Shown here piece after piece: positions 23,719 through 36,454 of a stretch of 64,000 nucleotides of DNA; the first letter of the stretch is position 1; each line of letters starts with the position of its first letter. Position numbers and translations under genes: made by a program. Origin of the DNA: Diadema setosum. Taxonomy: Eukaryota > Echinodermata > Echinoidea > Diadematoida > Diadematidae. The stretch is taken from positions 22,090,835 through 22,154,834 of the forward strand of contig NC_092693.1 of NCBI RefSeq assembly GCF_964275005.1, given 5' to 3'. The notes below the pieces were generated by a model that saw only the letters and a program-made list of their open reading frames with translations, searched no databases and was not told the origin of the DNA.

Positions 23719-24020
23719 TTAAAGGATAGTTCACCTAAATGTATGTGGATTGAGTGAATGCAGCAATATTGGAAGAACTTTCGTTAAGTTTAAGGAAAGA
23801 TCGGAAAATCTGTTGATACATTATGAAATCAAAAAGTTTCAGTGCCTCCATTGCTGGATGAGAAGACAGTAACTAATTTGTGACATCACTGCAGGACAAT
23901 AATATAAAGAAAATATAAAGATAATTCCACGAAATATACTTTACGGTTAAAGGTAATATTGTTTTTCCTGCTTTCCGGAAGAGGTAAGTCAAGTGTCTTT
24001 CATTTTGCTGGAAATATGGT
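23719..24020. mobile_element. Truncated K2 MITE
   Basis: It begins TTAAAGGATAGTTCACC and matches the left half of the element at 12130, including the TGAATGCAGCAATATT and GCTGGATGAG landmarks. The right arm is missing, so the end is approximate. Confidence 0.7.
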
Positions 24021-24324
24021 TGAACTCTGTTTGACGATAACTTTTCATTATAATGACTACTAGCCATGACTATGAATTTGACTATAAGCTCCCTGCAGCG
24101 CATTGATCAGTATCATAAAGGAAATCCGCTGTATTAAGAAAATATTATTATCATGTATTATGGCGTGTCAATTGCTTTCGTGCCAATGCGTGACGTCATT
24201 TTGAATGATTGAGAAGTTACATTAAAGTGCTAATCCAACTTTTTGTCTCCTTCACTTCCTTCTCCCCCATCTCTTTATCTCTCTTCTTCCTCCTCCTCCA
24301 CCTCTTCCGCCCTTCTCAATCCAG

Positions 24325-24485
24325 GAGTCCTCAAGTGCATCATGGGTTGTCGTTTCGCCGACATCGACCAACCGGCCAAATTCATGCGCAGGATCATATC
24401 CAATCAGCGCATGGCGCACAATGCAAGCACCAATAACACCAGCAAGAGAGAAACCCCGAAAATGGCGCCACAGTCCAGCGGCTGA
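24325..24485 (+). CDS. Class A GPCR, exon 2 (helix 8 and C-terminal tail)
   Basis: This exon completes the receptor that starts at 10978. Its first two bases join the last base of exon 1 to give G341, so TM7 and NPFIY are followed by HPHFK-G-VLKCIMGC. That is the amphipathic helix 8, with C345 and C349 as possible palmitoylation sites. The tail continues with basic and Ser/Thr-rich residues to a TGA at 24483-24485, for a total of 393 aa. The acceptor has a long pyrimidine tract (24243-24322). Exact phase agreement and the sensible protein join across 12 kb are the reasons for linking the exons; no transcript is available to confirm it. Confidence 0.88.
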
Positions 24486-24509
24486 CATCAAAAGTAGACG
24501 ACAAAAGCA

Positions 24510-24532
24510 GGGAGGTGTGTCTCCCACCTCCC
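24510..24532 (+). other. 8-bp hairpin in the GPCR 3' UTR
   Basis: GGGAGGTG and CACCTCCC are exact inverses around a 7-base loop, 25 bases after the stop codon. No function can be assigned. Confidence 0.4.
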
Positions 24533-26708
24533 TGATAAAAGCAGCGGCAACAACATCAGTGACAACAGCAACTGTAATGAATGGCAGCAACAGCAGCAAC
24601 AAAACAGGTGCTGTCAAAGGGGAATGCGACTTCCCAATATTTCGCAGGAAGTTCTGCAGCCAGCACGCGCGATTGGCAGACAAGACGGTACGTAACGTCC
24701 TACGTTGAATCTCGAGTTACAATGAGGTACGTACTGATGATCATCAGAGTAAAGGAGACGTGCTTTGCCGAGATGGGTGACATCTCGTGACACCATTTCC
24801 CACTGCTGGGGACGTATAATGTGGGCTGACCCGGAAGAGGAAGTGCAACCTAGACCGTGACACAGCTACGTAAGTTGTAGCATCAAACTGTTTGCAACCA
24901 AACGCACATACTTTTTCCAACGACGACAGTAAATCAAATCGATGCAAATCAAGTAGGCTGAATGGAACTAACATCATTGCTCAAACGCTTGAAAAAGAAG
25001 TTGCCGTGATAAAACTTCAGAACTTTTCTCCTTTTTTTTACATTGTCCCCTTGTTTGCCTTTTACGAATGTGTAAGAGTGAAAAACAGTTCTGAAACAAA
25101 CATTGTACTGTATATATAAAGTTGAATCACAATAATATGCAGTATTAGTAAAGTAATGTGTCTACAAGCCTTATTGAGATTTTAAAAACTCTCCCTTATG
25201 ATTCTCTACAACTAAAGAGATAGCTTTCATTATCTTTCTTGTCACAAAAGCGTTAAAAAAATGCTAAGACGGCAAGTTCCTTCTACCACGGTTGTTGAAT
25301 ATCAGTAAGAAAACCTAGGAAGTACGTGTAAGAAGTAATATAGATTTTAATGGGTTTTGTCGGATCTTTTCGCGCGATTGAAGATATTGATGAGTGTTGC
25401 AGGCTGAAATGAAGGAAGACTGAAATCGAAGTTTTATTCCGATGATTACTTTGCTCATTAGACCTTCAAGAATCGGAAGGATCTGCTTACTGGCTTGTTC
25501 AATGTTGTAACTCTGTGAGAAATTGTGGATGCCAAAGATTACACAGTGTATAGTAGCAATAATATTGATCACCTGTTGTAAATTCAATTTTCTCAGACAG
25601 TATTAAAGACAAAGTTTTCAAATGTAATGTGATCATCGTATTTCGTTGCCAGATATGACAAGGCTGAATCTTAATAACGGGATTAAATTTTCCGTCAGGT
25701 GCAAGGCCCTTTTTGCAATGCATTGTACAGATCATCATCAGCTAAATTCATTAATCATGGCATTTCATTTTACAGGTTACTATACTCGTTTAACAGGAAA
25801 ATTGTAATTCATGCATTTCTTAAGCCTTCCATCAGTATTTATTGAATGTAACGTTATCTGTCTACTATGTTGTTAAAATAAGAGGAACTTCGTGTAAATG
25901 ATTTTCCATTCTCAATAAAACTGTTTCAACGTATACCAAACTCGAACAGGCGGGGATGTCTTTGTCGTATTTAGTGGCATTAAAACATTGATATTGCGGT
26001 ATACCCTTTATACATCTAGGAAAGTTCAGCGACATTGCCGAACTCACAACAGGACAACGAACCACAACAAAGGAAAAGTCAACACAATCAGAACTAAAGT
26101 GTAGTTCCCTTAAAGATGTATCACTTGGATGAAACAGGAAGTGAATTGTCAATAAGAGGAAGTGATCAAACAATCACTAGATAAAAAAAAAGTGTATTCT
26201 ATTGGCTAGTATCGTCCAACAAAGAAAAAAATGACTCAGTTGGATAAGTGTGGGAATTGCTACGAGTAGCTTTTCCCGCCAGTAGACAAGCAGACAATCC
26301 TACTGACAACACGTACAGCAACTCTATGATACACGAACATCGACCTTCGCTCCTTTTGAATCTATTTCCTAATGCTGCAATCTGCTTCTCTATCCGGCTC
26401 CCACACCCCAATGGCATGCTCGCATTTGTGCGTGTGTGTGCGCGTGTGTGTATGTGTGTTTCCGACTTATTGATGGTTCTTATGTGTCTATCCGGTGTAT
26501 AACACAATATTGCTGATACTCTTTCTTTCTTTCTTTCTCACTTTCTTCTGTATGTATTTACAAATCTTCCAAATCCAGCGAGTATTTTATTTAGTGATGT
26601 ATACATGTATGTAGGTAACGGTAACGCCAATTACGATAATGATAATTCTTGTGTATAATTCAAATGTATGTCTAATATTACTCACTACTTTTTGTATGAT
26701 TCTGTTGC

Positions 26709-26710
<2 letters not shown>
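24533..26710. other. Probable GPCR 3' UTR and intergenic DNA
   Basis: The first AATAAA on the plus strand after the receptor stop is at 25914-25919, giving a long 3' UTR if used. CAG/CAA-rich codons after the stop (24540-24605) are low complexity. No further exon is supported. A (CTTT)n-like run lies near 26521-26538. Confidence 0.35.

Positions 26711-26739
<29 letters not shown>
26711..26739 (+). repeat. A-run, possible retroelement tail
   Basis: About 28 A bases after TTGTATGATTCTGTTGCCT and before GTTTGAATTTGAATG. The TTTGAA motif is a common 3'-end feature of LINE-type elements in invertebrates, so this may be the tail of a short insertion. Its 5' limit is unclear. Confidence 0.35.
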
Positions 26740-26743
<4 letters not shown>

Positions 26744-27007
26744 GAATTTGAATGACAACTTCCACAGTGTGGAAGCTCTGAATTCTGTTAGTAACAGTCT
26801 CGATTATCTATCAGTGAAAAGCGACGATATCTTTAATCCGTGTACTAAGACTGGATGTAATAACAACATTACCAAGATCATTATTGGCACTTGCTGGCAG
26901 CTAGTCAATGACACTGTGACAGGACACGCTGCGTAATGCTGGTATGACGATGACCGCTGCAATATCATCAGTTGGTATGAGACAGGTCAACGCCCTTTCA
27001 GTTACTT

Positions 27008-27403
27008 TTAAAGGGTGTGTACAGTTCTGGTCGAGGTGAGGATTTAGCTTTTAGCGTTTTGCGAGATATTCACAAACCATATGAGATGTCAAAGAGGATG
27101 CAGTTCTAAGTGGTATCAAAAGTTTATTCGATGAAAATCGGTTTTGAAATGGCTGAGATATCCAAAAACAAGGTGAAACAAAGTGATCCTAATAAAGTTG
27201 GGGCATGTCGCCTTTTATTATTAGCGCTTTTTTGGATATCTCAGCCATTTGAAAACCAATTTTCATCAAATAAACGTTGAATCCTTCTTAAAATTACATG
27301 CTCTTTCATATTTCATAAGAGGCTTTTCATTATCTCACTTAGGAATGTTCAAAACATGAATCCCCACCTCAACCAGTACTGTATGTGAACTGAATATGAT
27401 TAA
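27008..27403. mobile_element. Long-TIR TTAA MITE, family K1, copy A
   Basis: It starts TTAAAGGGTGTGTACAG and has long imperfect inverted arms that include GATGAAAATCGGTTTTGAAA on the left and its inverse on the right. This is a diverged copy and its right edge is approximate. Confidence 0.65.
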
Positions 27404-27793
27404 AGTAACGTTCATGAAAAATATAAAACACACACACACACACACAGTGTAAATCAAACAAACGTGGTAGTGTGCGAATAAGGTTTATTTAATATGCACG
27501 TTTATATGCACGTTATTGTTTGTAAGTCGTTTAACACTATTTTGTGAGAATATAAAGCTTCAAACTTCATCTAAATTTCTCTTTTTCTCTTTAATATGAA
27601 ACTTCTACTGTTCTGTTTATTTGTATTGTGAATTGAAGTCAACCTGCAAGCAGGGAAACTTCCCTGTAAACTTTAGATATCGACACAATGTATATATCCT
27701 TTTCTGTTTTCTGCAGCAGCAATTTTTGTCCGTCAGCCTATGTAGCCAGTATATTTATCACCTGGCGTTCTTAATAATCTGAAAACATATGCC
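27404..27793. repeat. Non-coding spacer with short (CA)n
   Basis: (CA)n lies at 27428-27446. Nothing else is supported between the two K1 copies. Confidence 0.5.
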
Positions 27794-28195
27794 TTAAAGC
27801 GATGGTATAGTTTTGGTTGAGATGGGGGACTCATAAAACTTTTATTTAACTTTTTGCGAGATAATTACAAACCACTTGTGAAATATGAGAGATCATACAA
27901 TTCTAAGAGGAATTCAAAGTTTATTCGATGAAAATCGGTTTTGAAATGGTTGAGCTATTAAAAAAAAAGTAAAACAAAGTGTAGCCATAATAAAAGGTGG
28001 GTTCCACTATTTGCAGGACCTCTTTCTTTTTTGATGTCCCAGTCATTTTTAATCCAATTTTCATGGTATGAATTTTGAATTCTTCTTACAATTGAATATA
28101 CTCTTTCGTATTTCATAAAAGGTTTCTCATTTTCTCACAAAAAAAAGTTGGAACCCTTAAGCCCCATCTCAACCAAAACTATATCCTCCCTTTAA
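27794..28195. mobile_element. Long-TIR TTAA MITE, family K1, copy B
   Basis: TTAA at both edges. The left arm reads GGTATAGTTTTGGTTGAGAT and the right arm is its inverse ending in CCCTTTAA. The arms of about 170 bp carry GATGAAAATCGG motifs. No transposase. Confidence 0.85.
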
Positions 28196-29324
28196 AGTGG
28201 TGAATGGAGAAACGAAAAAAAAAAAAAACCAACAAAAATACGATAAACAGTGTAGTGATCTCAAACTTAGAGTCCTATGCTCCAACTAATGCATGTATGG
28301 ATCACAATGTGTTGAAATCATTCTCAGAGCCCCCCTCCCCATGGGCTTTCCTGTCAGTCATTCAAGTTACGCCAAATTACGTCACAAAATGGCATATCGT
28401 ATCAAATTTCATCTCAAGCTACCCTTGCATTATTATTATTGCATTTCACTGAAGATTGCACAAGGCCAAAAGCGATGAGGGTCTTGTCCGCATGATAAGT
28501 GTTGAATGAATAACCAAAAGACTTAAATGTAATGGTGAGCCTATCGTGTAATATCTCATTGGCATTTTATGTCTCTATTACTCTCTGGCGCTGCATGATG
28601 TCTGCGAAATACGGCTACCACCTTTGAGCAGTATAAGTCTATTTCGCTGCCAATTGAGTGACACCAGGGGTGACACTTGTAAACTTGTGCCAGATGACGT
28701 GCTAAACTGACTGGGAGTAGGAGTCTATACTTCTGTATTGTCTCTTTCTTGGGGGTGGGGCAGGTTTCATTTTTTTATCAATGTACACTAAGTGACACAT
28801 TTGTTTTCGTATGTAATGTTCATCAAAACCCTCTCTTGAATCGCCTTCAGATTTTTGTTTTCAGGGGATGGCAATGAACACTGAAATATGTCGTCCTGTT
28901 TTTCGACGAACAACTACCTTGTTTATACGAGAGATACGATAATGATGGGCCTTGAAGTCTTCCTTCAAATCATTTTGATGCATAAGGTCAGACTTCTGAC
29001 CCTCAGGCGAATTCAAAATGAATGATATCTTGTACAGTTCATATTAGCGGCGAGGCCAACAAACATGTATTGGCGTTTTAAATGTGAACGTGCCATCCCA
29101 TATAGCGTTATATAAGATGACCCTTTACTGATCCATTACTTTTTCCCCAGTACCCCTCTATCATAAAAAAAGAATACGAATGACCAGTGTCCGTTAGGTA
29201 AGGTAATTTGTTTGGACAGTAAGACAAACCGCTTCAGATTGAACACTTGAGATGCTTGCCAAGCATTACGCGAATTCCCCTTTTAATCTTTTTCCCAATC
29301 TTCTCTTATCCTCATCAGACGAGT
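28196..29324. other. No gene seen
   Basis: AT-rich with an A-run near 28217. Frames of up to about 80 codons have no recognisable content. Confidence 0.5.
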
Positions 29325-30091
29325 TTAAAGGGATAGTATAGTTTTGGTGGAGATGGGAATTCAGATTTTTTTTACTTTTTTCAAGGTAATTGGAAACTTT
29401 TTATATGAAATATTAAAGAGCATACAATTCTATGAGGAAATCAATGTTTATTTGATTGAAATCGCTTTTGAAATGGCTGAGATATCCAGAAACAAACATG
29501 TCCTAATATTTTTTTTTTCTGGGGGCGCACACAGTCAGTTATTAATGATTGTATCACTGTATATCACATGTACTGTTTTTCTTCTTTTCCTTACTGTCAT
29601 TTTGGTTTAGCATTGTCCTCATGTTATTGTATTATTCCTAGTTTTCTTGTATAAATAGCACCAGTGATCTTAGAAACACCCGTAAAGCGCCATATAAATG
29701 CAGTTATTATCATTATTAGTAGAAGTAGTCGTAGTAGTAGTAGTAATATCATCATTATCACTATAATTATTATTATTATCATTATTATTATTATCATTAT
29801 TATTACTATTCATTATTATTACCATTATTATTATTATTATTATTATTATTCATTATTATTATTATCATCATCATCATCATAATCATCATCAACATCATCA
29901 TCATCATCACTTTGTTTGACCTTGTTATTAGATATCTCAGCCATTTTTTAAAACGAATTTTCATCAAATGAACTTGGAATTCCATTTGGAATTGTATGCT
30001 CTTTCATATTTTATATAAGTGGTTTCTAATTATCTCATCAAAAGTTAAAACCTGAATCCCCATCTCAACCAAAACTATATAGTCCCTTTAA
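29325..30091. mobile_element. K1 MITE copy C, split by a LINE tail and (ATT)n
   Basis: TTAA-flanked ends AGGGATAGTATAG and CTATATAGTCCCT match K1. The two arms are separated by foreign sequence (about 29515-29910) ending in a TAAAGCGCCATATAAATGC motif and a long (ATT)n/(ATC)n tract. That is the form of an L2-type LINE 3' end, so a retroelement fragment probably inserted into the MITE. Confidence 0.75.
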
Positions 30092-31160
30092 AGTGCGATT
30101 CCACGCTACGGTTAGGCTGGCTTTAGTACAGAATAGTACTAATCACCAATATAACAAACTGGATGGTTTCATCAGAAGCAAACCTAACAAATAATAATAA
30201 TAATAATAACAATAATAATGGTAATAATAATAATGAGAAAGTTGTAAAATTTCAAACCTTCCCATGTAGGCCCACTCACATTAATCTTTAATGATATTCT
30301 AGTGGCATTGTGCTATTGTCAATAACTGTGTCATCAGTTCACAAGTCAATTGACTTGGACAAAAATCTTTAAAGCAATTTTCGTCGTTTGACTTGAAATC
30401 AATATGATTAGGGTGTATTCTTCTCATCAAATTATTATATTCTTTTATAATGTCCTGGCAAAGACGACTTCTAGAGAAAAAGAGATCACAGTTGCTAAAT
30501 CAGCGGCCAAAAGATGATTTTTGATAATCGTCATAGATCTTTTTCTTTTTGTATACAAACCGATGGTAGTTGTGCGGTATGGAGAGAGGCCTATACCACC
30601 GCCTCTTTGGCTCCCATGTAGTTGTGCTCGTATTTGCTACCAATTTGCTTGATATTTGATAAAAACATTTAAAACTTCAAGATTCCATAGTGTCTTCCAA
30701 ATTCACTATGTTAGGATGCGAGATTACATTGCATTCACTATACATTCAAAAGGTTGTTACGACCATGCACTTTATCTCAGTGAAGTAGACCTACTTACTT
30801 TTGTTTTCATAGTTTCGAATTCAAAACATATTCGTTTTTTAACATGAAAGTGGAAGCGGTTTTTTTTTTTTCATGCTGTCAGACTACACATCTTGAGGTC
30901 TGCTCGTTGTTATAAACAATCCTAACAAATCTGACTTGAAATCAAAGTTTGCGTACTTAGAGACGATGAAGTGCAGTGTTAAGACCAGATGATATCATTG
31001 TGATTTCTTATTGGTCCTTCAAGAATGGAAACAGAAAGAAAACTTCTGAAACATCATTTTGTCTTCCCTGGTCACGAGAAATCGTCTGTTCTTGTATGCA
31101 AAAGGATATATGTATGACCGAATGACCCAATAGTATAAGATTTTCCTCCCTCCCATCCCC

Positions 31161-31193
<33 letters not shown>

Positions 31194-32123
31194 CGCCACT
31201 GATTAGGGCAGCATGGTATTTGTAAACAGCTTTGAAACGCAAGTGTAATGTGCGACATAAGATTAATTTGTTTTACTCAGTATTATTCTACACAACCCAA
31301 AACCCTGTTGAACTTGTTGTAAGTAATGAAAATTTGACAACGTGAACTTGAATGAACGTCGTCTTTTGGCGTTTCTTGGATCCCTATTCAAAACAATCCG
31401 GAAGATCGTACCGTTTGTTCAAACATGACAAAACACACGAACCTATAGTCGCCTCGCAGATTTCAACACGATTTAGAGTTCAGCTCTCCTAATTGAATTT
31501 GGCGCTTCATCCCCTGAACGCCCGCTGGTGACGTGTCCATTAGAGCAGGCGCCTTCGAAATGACGATGAGACGCAGGGTAAGTCAGCGACCTGTGACGTC
31601 ACTCATTTAAAAAACAAAAACAAAACAAAACAACAACAAAAAACCAGTGGGCTCCACAATCTGGTACTAGAGCCTCCGCTTCCCTCTAAACTCTGATGAC
31701 AGTTTTCCGCTTTTAGCCATGAACTCAATTCGTAAGTGAACGTTTATCTTGATGGGCTGACTGCATGGTTCCCTTTCGCTTGTCGCTCCCTCGCACCAGT
31801 CAAAAAGGCCACAGTAATTATTGGTTACGTTGCTCGTTGTCCTATATATGAAAGTTATTCAGAGAGGTTGTGAAGGTAGACTTTAATACAGGAAACATAT
31901 TTTGAACAAAAAAAAAAGTTCGATGAGAACGTTGAGGTAAATGAACGTTTTGATCTCATGATTAATGAATTTAAATTTAAATTAAAGACACGACGTATGA
32001 GAGAAAGACATGTTGAGGTAAATGAAAGTTGCTGCCAATGTTTACACTTTGTACTCTAGTCAATTATTTCGTGCCTTTACGTATTAAAGGGAAATTACTG
32101 TACAAGGCCTTTCTGGCTTTATT
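30092..32123. repeat. Non-coding, with (CA)n at 31162-31191
   Basis: No gene seen. An AAT-rich run lies at 30190-30235 and a (CA)n microsatellite at 31162-31191. Confidence 0.55.
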
Positions 32124-32666
32124 CACTGCAAAAAGTCCGGTGTTCTAACAAATGAAACACCGAGCCGGTGTTAAATTTCCGGTGCTCATTTATGGTGTTA
32201 GATTAACACCTCAGGGTGTCATTTCAAAATATAAAATTGAATTTTGAATAGTTTGTTAGTTACTTTTCTTCTTGTTGATTTTGAACTTCAACAAGACGAT
32301 CAAGAATTTTTCGATAACGTACTTGGTTTTTTAAAAATAAAAGTGTAAACACATTTACACCACGGTAACACCAGTTGGTGTGGTCTCCTATTGAAGCTGG
32401 GCGGGTGTTATAAAATTGAAATGAACAACAGCTATATCAAATCCACACCATGCGGTGTCATTTTTTTTTTTTTATTAACACCAGCGCAGTGTCAAAAATA
32501 TCCCTAGGTATAGTGTCAAATTAACACCACGACGTGACAGGTGAACACTTTTCAACACCATCACAATATACTTTCTACACCTGTGGGTGTGGTCCTCTAT
32601 TGAAACTTTATCGGTGTTAGATTTAACACTCAAGGTGTTAAATCTAACACCGATGTTTTTGCAGTG
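32124..32666 (-). mobile_element. CMC/EnSpm-like non-autonomous element, copy 1
   Basis: Ends CACTGCAAAAA and TTTTTGCAGTG. The flanking dinucleotide is TT on both sides. The body is built from many GGTGTTA/TAACACC blocks in both orientations. This copy is inverted relative to those at 57264 and 59061. No transposase. Confidence 0.8.
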
Positions 32667-33401
32667 TTCAAGTTGTCTTTTTTTTTCGTTTTCACAATTA
32701 TATGTAATTGATTATGTTTTTATTGTATTATAAAATTCAATACTGTTGTATTGTTTTATCAGAAAATGAGATGAATAAACGATTCGACTTGAATTGAGTG
32801 TTGGTCAGAGATCGGGAGTAGGAGATGATAATGGTGAATAAGGGGGAAGGGAGTGGTCGGAGGTGAAGGTGGTGAGGATGGGGCAGAGATGAATGGGTCG
32901 AATGGTGAGCAGCAGCAGCAGCAGCAGCAGTAGGATATTGCCACCAGTCAACAACAGGACCATGTCGGAAGCTTGCTCATCAGAGAGGCGACATCATACT
33001 CTCAGCATGACCGATGTCTTGTTTGCAGGGATTAACTAAATTATAGGCGAGGTGTCGACATCCATATCTTTATTCATTTTTTCATCAGCTTACATAAACG
33101 ATCCTTTTGTCTTCTCTTTCCCCCCTCACTGTGAGTGTATACCTGTCACGAGAATGAGTAATTATGTAGAGTAAACATGTTGTGAGACCTTACGATATCT
33201 CAGGAACCACTGTCGTCGTGTTCCACTTCACCTGCCGTCCCACCCCTCCTTGCACGGTCAAACTTTTTAATTGGCCCGTTTTATTAGAAGAATCACAAAA
33301 TATTCACTTGTAACCCTGACTCATGTAACTGATTATTTTCCTGAATTTTTGTTCTTTATTTCTACACATCATTTTGTATACTGAAAAGAAAATAATCGTC
33401 T
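32667..33401. repeat. Non-coding, with (CAG)n at 32909-32930
   Basis: About seven AGC/CAG units near 32909. Just left of it, AATAAACGATTCGACTTGAATTG (32773-32795) resembles a retroelement 3' end. No gene is supported. Confidence 0.5.
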
Positions 33402-33853
33402 TTAAACGGGATGGTTAGTAACTGATCATTGGGAATCAGTGGGAATGCTGGGAGATGATTTTCCAATTCTTGTGGGATTCATTGAAGAGTACATTATAAA
33501 TCTATTGTTGTGTGAAAATTATTTGCTTCAGAATGGTCTCATATTCAAGTAATGTGCAGTTTAATGGTTCCAGGCTAGCATGCCTGTACAGTTCCTTGTG
33601 TGAAAATTATTTGCTTCAGAACAGTCTCATATTCAAGTAATGTGCAGTTTAATGCCCCGTCACTGTACAGGCATGCTAGCCTGGAACCATTAAACTGCAC
33701 ATTACTCGAGTATGAGACCATTCTGAAGCATATAATTTTCACACAACAATAGATTTATAATGTACTCTTAAATGAATCCCACAAGAATTGGAACAATCAT
33801 CCTTCAGCATTCCCACTGATTCCCACTGATCAGTTACTAGCCATCCCCTTTAA
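33402..33853. mobile_element. Foldback MITE with ~190-bp arms, TTAA edges
   Basis: The left edge TTAAACGGGATGGTTAGTAA and the right edge TTACTAGCCATCCCCTTTAA are inverses. The arms stay highly similar through CAGTGGGAATGCTG and GTGCAGTTTAATG. A segment of the left arm (GTGTGAAAATTATTTGCTTC onward, 33511 and 33599) is duplicated in tandem. This is a young-looking near-perfect hairpin. Confidence 0.9.
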
Positions 33854-36357
33854 TGAATTCAATCAGTTTATGGTATCACGATAATCTTGATACTGTCGAG
33901 AGACCAGCCATTGTTTTGTTTGATTACAGCCTGCTTCGCTCCTTGCAATTCAAAAGATATGTGAATGATATCTCCCTTTAAAAAAAGAAAGAAAAAAAAC
34001 ATTGACGGATTGATGGTTAGAAAGAGTCAACTGCTATGACGTCACACCAAGACAGGTTTGTTTGTTGTTGGGGTTTTTTTTTTTTTTGTCAATTCAAGTC
34101 GAATTTTATTTCAAAAGTCACATTTGCCGATACTGTATCAATGTTAAAGATAAATATATAGATAAGAACAGAATGATCTATCTTTAAAAGCTTTTGAATA
34201 CATGCATTGTTTTCGAGGAAAACAATTAGTATGGATATAATTGTTATATTGCTTTTTAGCACTTGACCCTTTGTCCTCAATGAATGAACATGTTTAAAAC
34301 ACTTTCAAGTTTCAACATGCTACAGGATAGAAAATTGTGGAAAACTGTAACAATTCATGTATTTCTCAGCCAATAGTCCTATAAGGAGGAAAAAATATAT
34401 CTGTGATATGTTGATCATTGTGATTTTCAAACTTACGTGTCAATTCAATGCCCGCGATAACTGTTCCAAAGAATCTTGATTGTGCGACACAGATAAAGAG
34501 TGAATAAGTTAGATGATGTTGTATCCCGTTCACCTATTATAAACTAATATTCATTAGATTTCCAGTTTTGACACAAACAGACAAAGTTACGAAGCAACAA
34601 CTTGTAGCCCTCATAAAGAGTTGATTCGGAGTTTTAATGATCTAGAGCATTGTTGCCGTTTTCTCAAGAAGGAGATTGTGGTTACCAAATTATGAATTGA
34701 TAAAATGGAAAAAAAAAAATAAATGGTGCAAAATCAATCAATTATCGAAGCAAGGACATCACCATCGTTTTGGATAATTTTCATACAATAATTGTGGGAG
34801 TGCCCCGATGTCACTTTTATATCAATGAAATATGTTAAAATTCAAATGCCACTATCGGCACTATCTACTCACTCCTTTGTCTTGTCGTTTCATTTGACTT
34901 TTATCATTTTGTCTATTTAGTTTTACTCTTTTTTCATTCAATCGAACTGCAACGTGGAATGGATTCCGCTTTGACAAGTACAGGGAAGCGTCATGAAGAG
35001 GTGTTTTTTTTTTTTCATTAAACGTAGGAGCAGTAGAACCATGAAAGAAACGAGTTTTATTTGAATATGATCAGTTCTCACATTTGTCCTAAGAATTTAG
35101 TTCAGAACACAGAAAATTAATACAAAAGTAAAGGCAATGATATATGAGCAGGTAACTATCATACACAAGGTTATACTATCAAACGAATGACGCAAGCAAA
35201 ATCTTTAATCCCATAGCGAATAGGAGTTTGAAGTGATAACTCTTATAAGTAAGATCGGTTCCTTTGGTTGAATGAGTCCCTATAGATTATATCGTAGAAA
35301 TAGAGATCTTTTTTTATAAATAAAATAAAGAATAGCCATAAGGATAACAATATCCCATATTGTGTTATTGTTATCATTATCGTTGTTATTATTATTGTTA
35401 TTTCAACAATAATCATAATTATCATTATAAAATAAATCCAAGAGCCCTACGTGTTCACTTAGACAAAACCAATATTGTTTGACATGCCATGAGGAGCAAT
35501 GTTCTATGAAGTGCTAATCTAGTCTTCCAAATAGTTTTAAACTAATTCTAGCACTTTAATTCTATTGTGTCCAATCTTGTCTAATCTTTCATTAATTTGT
35601 TGTCTGTGTTCACGTCAAGCACTTAAGTTGCAAACCCTTTATTCTCAGTTTTAATTGATCTTGGATATCATCTCATTTATTGGATTTATCTCTCTATCTA
35701 TTCAAATAATTTCTGAGGGCGAGTAGACGGATGAATTAAATTGTACTTAACTTAAAAAAAAAAAAAAACTTTCTGAAGTTGTTGCTTGTGAAAGGAAAAT
35801 GAACTCCTAACCTTGCGCTCTTAACCTAAGATTGAATACTGAATAGCGACCTTCCGTTGCATACCTTGTGAGATCCATTTTTCATCTGAGTTCTGAAATC
35901 GCTTCATCTCTTCAAAAACCTTGATGTCCCTATATATGGTTCGCATGCGTCCATAAAGATTCTCAGTTCCGTGGTCACAGACAAAACATTTACAGCATTA
36001 TGTCGGCCATCGTTACCTTTAATTAGGAGTGACATTTCGTCGAGAGACGGCGGAAGTTTAATGGCGGAAGTTCGTATTTGATTTACAGGAGTTTAAAAGA
36101 GATAAAAAAGCACCGGTATACGAGAGAGATTTGCAGACTGTTTAGCGTCATTCCAAAGATGATAGCTACAAAATCGTAAATCGAAGATCATACCTGAGGC
36201 TGGTGTCTTATAGAAATGTTGAATTATCATAACAAAAAGTAGAAAACTAAGAAAATGTCTGTGTATATGCTAGTCTGTGACTTAAGAGCATTTTTAGAAC
36301 AGTCATGACAGCTAAGCTCAAGTTGATTCTTGACTGATGACTGTGCCCTGAAAAGAT
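33854..36357. other. No gene seen
   Basis: AT-rich sequence with scattered homopolymer runs and no coding or structural feature that I can support. Confidence 0.5.
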
Positions 36358-36452
36358 TATATATATATATATATATATACATGTATATACATATGTATAT
36401 GCATATACATGTATATGTATATGCATATACATGTATACGTATATACATATAT
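36358..36452. repeat. 95-bp alternating purine-pyrimidine tract
   Basis: (TA)n passes into ACATGTATATGC variants with near-unbroken purine/pyrimidine alternation and many self-complementary segments. Confidence 0.9.
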
Positions 36453-36454
36453 CA

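Larger units (their letters stand above)
11999..24324 (+). other. GPCR intron, 12.3 kb, transposon-filled
   Basis: The donor is GTAAGT at 11999. The acceptor is a long pyrimidine tract ending AATCCAG at 24324. The intron splits the codon for G341 (phase 1). It contains MITEs, two 1.6-1.7-kb hAT-like elements, a LINE tail and simple repeats, listed separately. Confidence 0.85.
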
